Shown in pieces: positions 42,522-45,785 of a stretch of DNA of 45,785 nt (position 1 is the first letter of the stretch; each line of letters begins with the position of its first letter). The position numbers and the translations under genes were made by a program. The DNA is from Verrucomicrobiota bacterium (GTDB lineage Bacteria; Verrucomicrobiota; Verrucomicrobiia; Limisphaerales; UBA9464). The notes beneath the pieces were generated by a model, which worked only from the letters and a program-made list of their open reading frames with translations, was not told where the DNA came from and searched no databases. The DNA is taken from assembly GCA_029865985.1 (NCBI GenBank), contig JARXAF010000193.1, forward strand, positions 1-45,785, written 5' to 3'.

Positions 42522-42692
42522 GTATGGACCACGCTAATTTCTGACAACGCTTCCTGCAAGGCCATCGGGACTCTTGGCCATCGGAGTTCATAATACCAAC
42601 GGGTAACAGATAGTTCTGACGCACGGGCTCTGTCTCGGGCCCTGTGTGACGAATTACCCCGTGGCGATCACCATCGGAAGAATGTCGGCGCA

Positions 42693-43163
42693 CTACGGGT
42701 TCCGATCGGGCGGCTCGACGCCTACTGGCTTGACCGCACCCCGACGGCGACGCGCTTCGTCCCATCGGCGACGCTGTTCGGTGCTCAGGAGTCCTTCAAT
42801 TTCATATCTCGCGGTCTCGATATGACTTCGGGCCTGGGGAGCCACCGGAACCCACAAGTCACGCAATTGGCTTTGGGCTCGTTTGAGAATGGCTTCGATC
42901 TGCTCTCTCTGAGCGCTCTCCAACTCCAACTCTCGAGACCAACGGGCCATGGCCTCGAGTTGCGCATTTCCTGGGGGCTTGGCCAACACGCCGGCGGATC
43001 GGTTGGAAGCTCCAGCAGCGGGCACGGTGACAGGGCTGGATAGATCCCCTGATTGGGGACGCTGGCGCAAGATACGCCCTGCCAGACCTGCCCCCACCGT
43101 TCCCGTGAGCACCCCAGCCGCGAAGATCACCAAGGCTGCGAGAACGATCCGCGTGGTATTCAC
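42693..43163 (-). CDS. Spy/CpxP-like periplasmic helical protein, part of a sigma-factor locus
   Basis: 156 residues from a GTG at 43163 that overlaps the stop of the upstream gene (GTGA) and has AGGAG 8 nt upstream. A signal or anchor helix (IVLAALVIFAAGVLTGTVGA) is followed by a helical part with LELESAQREQIEAILKRAQS and IEGLLSTEQRRRWDEARRRR, the 'L(t)-eQr-qi--i' and 'l-teQr--w' patterns of Spy/CnrX-type periplasmic sensors. In such loci the protein senses metal or misfolded protein and controls the anti-sigma. No Cys or clustered His is seen, so a metal role has no direct support. Confidence 0.7.
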   Translation of the reverse strand: MNTTRIVLAALVIFAAGVLTGTVGAGLAGRILRQRPQSGDLSSPVTVPAAGASNRSAGVLAKPPGNAQLEAMARWSRELELESAQREQIEAILKRAQSQLRDLWVPVAPQARSHIETARYEIEGLLSTEQRRRWDEARRRRGAVKPVGVEPPDRNP

Positions 43164-43525
43164 CAGAGATCTCCTGCTTCCAAATCTTCGATCAACACCG
43201 AGGCAATTTCATCTCCTGCCCCGTTGAACACTTCGGTCACCGGTCCCAAATCACGCGCCCCGCCAGGCCGATACTCTTGGGACCCATCTTCTTGAATCAC
43301 GAAAACCACCGCTGTGAGGCAAACCACCGCCGCCACACCGGCGCAGGAAAAGGCCGCTTTCCAGAGGACAGAAGCGGAATGTCTCAACTGGCTCAGCGTT
43401 TCATCCGGCTCAATTTTCTGGATAGCCTCGAGAACCCGCGCATCAAACCCGGACGGAATCCCGTTCTCCACCTTCTCGGTGCGAGCCGCACGGATCAGGG
43501 TCTGGTAGAGCATGTTGCGATTCAT
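43160..43525 (-). CDS. Putative anti-sigma factor (single membrane helix)
   Basis: 121 residues from MNRNMLYQ (an upstream in-frame start at 43600 is unlikely). About 50 cytoplasmic residues (SGFDARVLEAIQKIEPDETL) precede one membrane helix (WKAAFSCAGVAAVVCLTAVV), with a short acidic outer part (VLIEDLEAGDLW). No zinc-finger HxxxCxxC motif is seen. It lies between the sigma factor and the Spy-like gene, which fits an anti-sigma or sensor partner; the call rests on topology and context, not on a recognised family. Confidence 0.55.
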   Translation of the reverse strand: MNRNMLYQTLIRAARTEKVENGIPSGFDARVLEAIQKIEPDETLSQLRHSASVLWKAAFSCAGVAAVVCLTAVVFVIQEDGSQEYRPGGARDLGPVTEVFNGAGDEIASVLIEDLEAGDLW

Positions 43526-43719
43526 CGCCGTTAATGCAGGGGTGGACGCTGGAGAGGAGTTACCGGTTACCCTAAAAGGGCTCTCGGCATTCGCCAACAC
43601 GAGAAACCAGACACGTCACCGATGCATCACAGAACCCTCTGTCGACGAAAACACACGTGTGGGGATGCGGAAACGGAGCCACGACACCGCCGCATGGAAG
43701 CCGGGGAATCAGTGGGGAT

Positions 43720-44322
43720 TCACAGGAAAGCATCCGTCTGCAACCGGCCCAAGACCCGCTTCATTTCGGCACGAGCCCTGAAGGCCCGAACCTTGACCAG
43801 CGTTTGCGACCAACCGGTGATCGCGGAGATTTCCTTCACCGAGCGGTCTTCCAACTCCAGCAGGGTCAGAACCATCCGGTGGGCGGGACTGAGTTGCTCA
43901 AAGATACGCCGCACCAGAGATCTGGCCGCCTCAGAACGATGATCGTTCCGTTCGGGACTAACGGCATGTCGATCGAGCCACTCGGTTTCCTCAGCCGACA
44001 GGTCCGTCAGGGTCTCTTCGCGGTGTCGACGCTGACTGCGGAGCGCATCCAAACAAGCACGCGTTGCCAAACGCATCAACCAATGCTCGAAGGGTGCCTC
44101 TCCCCTCCAGGAATCCAATCGGGAGAAGGCCTTCACCAACACATCCTGAACCAAATCGGCGACATCGTCTTCCCGACGCAAATAACGACGAACCAAGGCG
44201 AAGAGTCGGGTCTGATGGCGCCCAACCAGCACACCGAACTGCTCGGTGTCGCCCGCACGCACCGCGCGCACAATTTCCGCATCCGAGACCGATTCTAGGG
44301 CCACCGGGGCCTCGGACTCCAC
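43720..44322 (-). CDS. ECF sigma factor (RpoE-like)
   Basis: 200 residues from a GTG at 44322 (GGAGG 13 nt upstream); GTG 44367 or TTG 44448 would extend it. Region 2: DAEIVRAVRAGDTEQFGVLV, RREDDVADLVQDVLVKAFSR (the DAEDLVQD block), WLMRLATRACLDALRSQRRH. Region 4: LSPAHRMVLTLLELEDRSVK, EISAITGWSQTLVKVRAFRA. A typical RpoE-group ECF factor for envelope stress. Followed by the anti-sigma-like and Spy-like genes after 194 bp, which makes a regulatory unit. Confidence 0.93.
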   Translation of the reverse strand: MESEAPVALESVSDAEIVRAVRAGDTEQFGVLVGRHQTRLFALVRRYLRREDDVADLVQDVLVKAFSRLDSWRGEAPFEHWLMRLATRACLDALRSQRRHREETLTDLSAEETEWLDRHAVSPERNDHRSEAARSLVRRIFEQLSPAHRMVLTLLELEDRSVKEISAITGWSQTLVKVRAFRARAEMKRVLGRLQTDAFL

Positions 44323-44670
44323 AGACCAAGTCTGGCCTCCGAAGGTTGGATGGATGGCAATATTCACGCGAAGCGCTTCGTCCTGAGGGTTTCTGAGCTT
44401 GTTTCTGCTCGAACCACGCTGGCTGAAATCAACACGACCCGTCTGCAAGGATTATGCCAATCGAGGAGTACGAAAAAACCTCAGAAATCGGTCCGTATCC
44501 GCTTTGAGGGACAGGCTCATCATCCCCCCGATATCCGCACCCTTGGGCGCTATTCCCCAACACCGATCTACCTGGGCCCATTCGCCCAAGGACTGGAAGC
44601 CTCATGGATCGATGATCCACTTGGGATCGGAGGATTGTCGGCCAGCGGTCCCACCGCCTACGGTGACGCC
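44323..44670. other. Divergent intergenic region (ECF sigma / SDR) with palindrome
   Basis: About 350 bp upstream of both genes, so it should hold both promoters. It contains the perfect 12-bp palindrome CGAAGCGCTTCG (44369-44380) and a CCTCA...TGAGG inverted repeat (44479-44509). The frame open here on the plus strand is only an extension of the SDR frame. No clear -35/-10 pair identified. Confidence 0.4.
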
Positions 44671-45444
44671 ATGCAGTTGACCAACCGATGGGTATTGATC
44701 ACCGGCGCTTCGAGCGGATTCGGAGCCGCTGCCGCCGAGGCCTTTGCCCGCGCCGGCTGTCGTCTGGCATTGGGGGCCCGCCGCCTGGACCGCTTGGCGC
44801 AGGTGACCGAAATTTGCCGCAAAACCGGGGCCAGGGCGGAGTTCCATGAACTCGATGTTTCCTCCACCGCTTCGGTGAACGCCTTCTGCCAGTGGTTGCA
44901 AACGCTCACGCCCCGGGTGGATGTGCTCATCAACAATGCCGGCGGGGCTCACGGCCTGGATACAGTCGCAGCTGGCAAGGACGAGGATTGGGAGGCCATG
45001 GTGCAGTCCAATTTTTTGGGCTTGGCCCGGGTCACCCGAGCGGTGCTGCCCCTGATCCCGCACCATCAGGGGGCCATTATCCTCAACATCGGTTCCATCG
45101 CCGCTCACCAAGCCTACGAGGGCGGATCCATCTACTGTGGGGTCAAGGCCGCTGAGCGCAGCATCACGCAGGCGCTGCGTCTGGAGCTGAACGGGACGGG
45201 CATTCGCGTGGGCTCTCTCGATCCGGGCATGGCCCTGACAGAATTCTCCGACGTTCGCTTCCGCGGAGATGCGGCACGAGCCGCGCAAGTGTACCGGGGA
45301 GTGGAACCGCTCGTAGCCCAGGACATCGCCGAAACGCTCGTTTGGATGGCCTCACGACCTCCCCACGTGAACATCGACGAAATCATCATCAAGCCCACCG
45401 ATCAGGCCGCCATCCACAAGGTCCACCGACGCGCCACGGTCTGA
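44671..45444 (+). CDS. Short-chain dehydrogenase/reductase (YdfG-like)
   Basis: 257 residues from the ATG at 44671. Cofactor motif VLITGASSGFGAAAAEAFAR, LALGARRLDRLAQVTEICRK (Arg after the second strand suggests NADP), VDVLINNAGGAHGLDTVAAG, Ser in ILNIGSIAAHQAYEGGS, YxxxK as YCGVK, and RVGSLDPGMALTEFSDVRFR. The pattern is that of YdfG/serine-3-dehydrogenase-like SDRs acting on hydroxy acids. Real substrate unknown. Confidence 0.92.
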   Translation: MQLTNRWVLITGASSGFGAAAAEAFARAGCRLALGARRLDRLAQVTEICRKTGARAEFHELDVSSTASVNAFCQWLQTLTPRVDVLINNAGGAHGLDTVAAGKDEDWEAMVQSNFLGLARVTRAVLPLIPHHQGAIILNIGSIAAHQAYEGGSIYCGVKAAERSITQALRLELNGTGIRVGSLDPGMALTEFSDVRFRGDAARAAQVYRGVEPLVAQDIAETLVWMASRPPHVNIDEIIIKPTDQAAIHKVHRRATV

Positions 45445-45491
45445 GCCTAGCGCAGAACCAGGAACTCACCCTGAACGATCCAGCAGGGTCT

Positions 45492-45785
45492 CAGCCGGAA
45501 CGATTCAGTTGGGGGGAAAGCGATGGCGTCGCGGATTCTTTCGCAAGACAAGGCGAGAGCGAGGCGCGGGCCGATGGAAGGCCCATGGTTGAGACCCGGA
45601 TCGAGCGAGCAACGAAGCTCTTGCGGAAGAAGACGCAGCCAGCCCGACCGATCCCATCGCATCGTTCCGGCTGGCCGGAACGATTCAGTTGGGAGGAAAG
45701 GGATGGCGTCGCGGATTCTTTCGCAAGACAAGGCGAGAGCGAGGCGCGGGCCGATTGAAGGCCAATGGTTGAGACCCGGATCGAG
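45492..45785. repeat. Tandem ~180-bp repeat with 13-bp terminal inverted repeats (cut by window end)
   Basis: CAGCCGGAACGAT (45492-45504) is the exact reverse complement of ATCGTTCCGGCTG (45661-45673). The unit restarts at 45674 with period 180: 45494-45605 and 45674-45785 match at 108 of 112 positions. At the junction ATCGTTCCGG, CTGG, CCGGAACGAT form a hairpin (45661-45684). One hairpin inside the unit (ATGG/CCAT, 45574-45586) becomes ATTG/CAAT in copy 2. Because 180 is a multiple of 3, frames stay open on both strands, but no start or protein-like character supports a gene. Confidence 0.85.

Noticed and set aside
42620-42645. Terminator after the Spy-like gene
   Set aside because: CACGGG/CCCTGTG can pair only with a G-T pair and has no T run, so not called.
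43720-44448. Longer start for the ECF sigma factor
   Set aside because: The extension begins at TTG, lacks similarity and has no ribosome site; 44322 leaves a normal N-terminus.
45342-45758. Open frame with a repeated 60-codon peptide on the plus strand
   Set aside because: It begins inside the SDR gene; the repeat stays open on both strands because 180 is divisible by three. It is better explained as a DNA/RNA repeat.
45492-45785. CRISPR array
   Set aside because: The repeated unit is 180 bp with no short-repeat/unique-spacer pattern and no cas genes nearby.

Overview
The window looks like a chromosomal segment of a GC-rich, motile, Gram-negative member of the Verrucomicrobiota, probably the Pedosphaera/Limisphaera side of the phylum. 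This is inferred from several signs together: a PEP-CTERM exported protein (24401-24970), an exported protein with the 'SQNIVGYV' start that I associate with this phylum (24992-25597), a ~50-residue basic protein of a Verrucomicrobia/Chlamydiae type (28500-28655), a sigma-factor plus membrane Ser/Thr-kinase pair, and a DUF2723-like/TPR membrane protein. No phage, transposase, CRISPR array or toxin cassette is visible.

Layout. (1) 1-154 is the tail of an aldehyde dehydrogenase. (2) 233-15441, all on the minus strand, is a compact flagellar basal-body/hook operon in transcription order flgB-flgC-fliE-fliF-fliG-fliH-fliI-fliJ-motE-like-fliK-flgD-flgE-fliL-fliM-fliN, followed by an M13 zinc metallopeptidase. 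Several junctions are ATGA overlaps. A good sigma-54 type -24/-12 element lies just upstream of flgB. (3) 15604-20615 (minus) holds a polyprenyl-phosphate sugar-1-phosphate transferase, a GT4 glycosyltransferase and a large membrane/TPR protein, consistent with envelope polysaccharide synthesis. (4) 20785-21133 is an HU-type nucleoid protein with its own terminator; divergent from it is an overlapping three-gene set (carbon-nitrogen hydrolase, SDR, ROK kinase; 21403-24072). (5) 24351-28655 (minus) carries two exported proteins, folD, an SH3b protein, an RluB/RsuA-type pseudouridine synthase and the small basic protein. (6) 28878-33435 (plus) carries a YheT-type hydrolase, a PQQ-propeller exported protein, a MEKHLA protein coupled to a CoA-binding protein, and a lactonase-type propeller. 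(7) 33437-36519 (minus) has a mannose-1-phosphate guanylyltransferase and an exported FAD oxidoreductase. (8) 36618-39197 (plus) is a sigma factor followed 2 bp later by a membrane kinase fused to a propeller-like sensor region, preceded by a 22-bp-period direct repeat. (9) tRNA-Arg(ACG) at 39282-39358. (10) 39680-44322 (minus) has xylulokinase, SppA, and a sigma/anti-sigma-like/Spy-like envelope-response set. (11) 44671-45444 is an SDR, and the window ends inside a tandem array of a ~180-bp repeat bounded by 13-bp inverted repeats.

The least explained parts are the terminal 180-bp repeat (its two copies differ by a paired change inside a hairpin), a shared Shine-Dalgarno-less leader motif in front of HU and an abundant-looking exported protein, and the sigma-kinase-propeller unit. 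No wholly new defence or biosynthetic system can be claimed from sequence reading alone.
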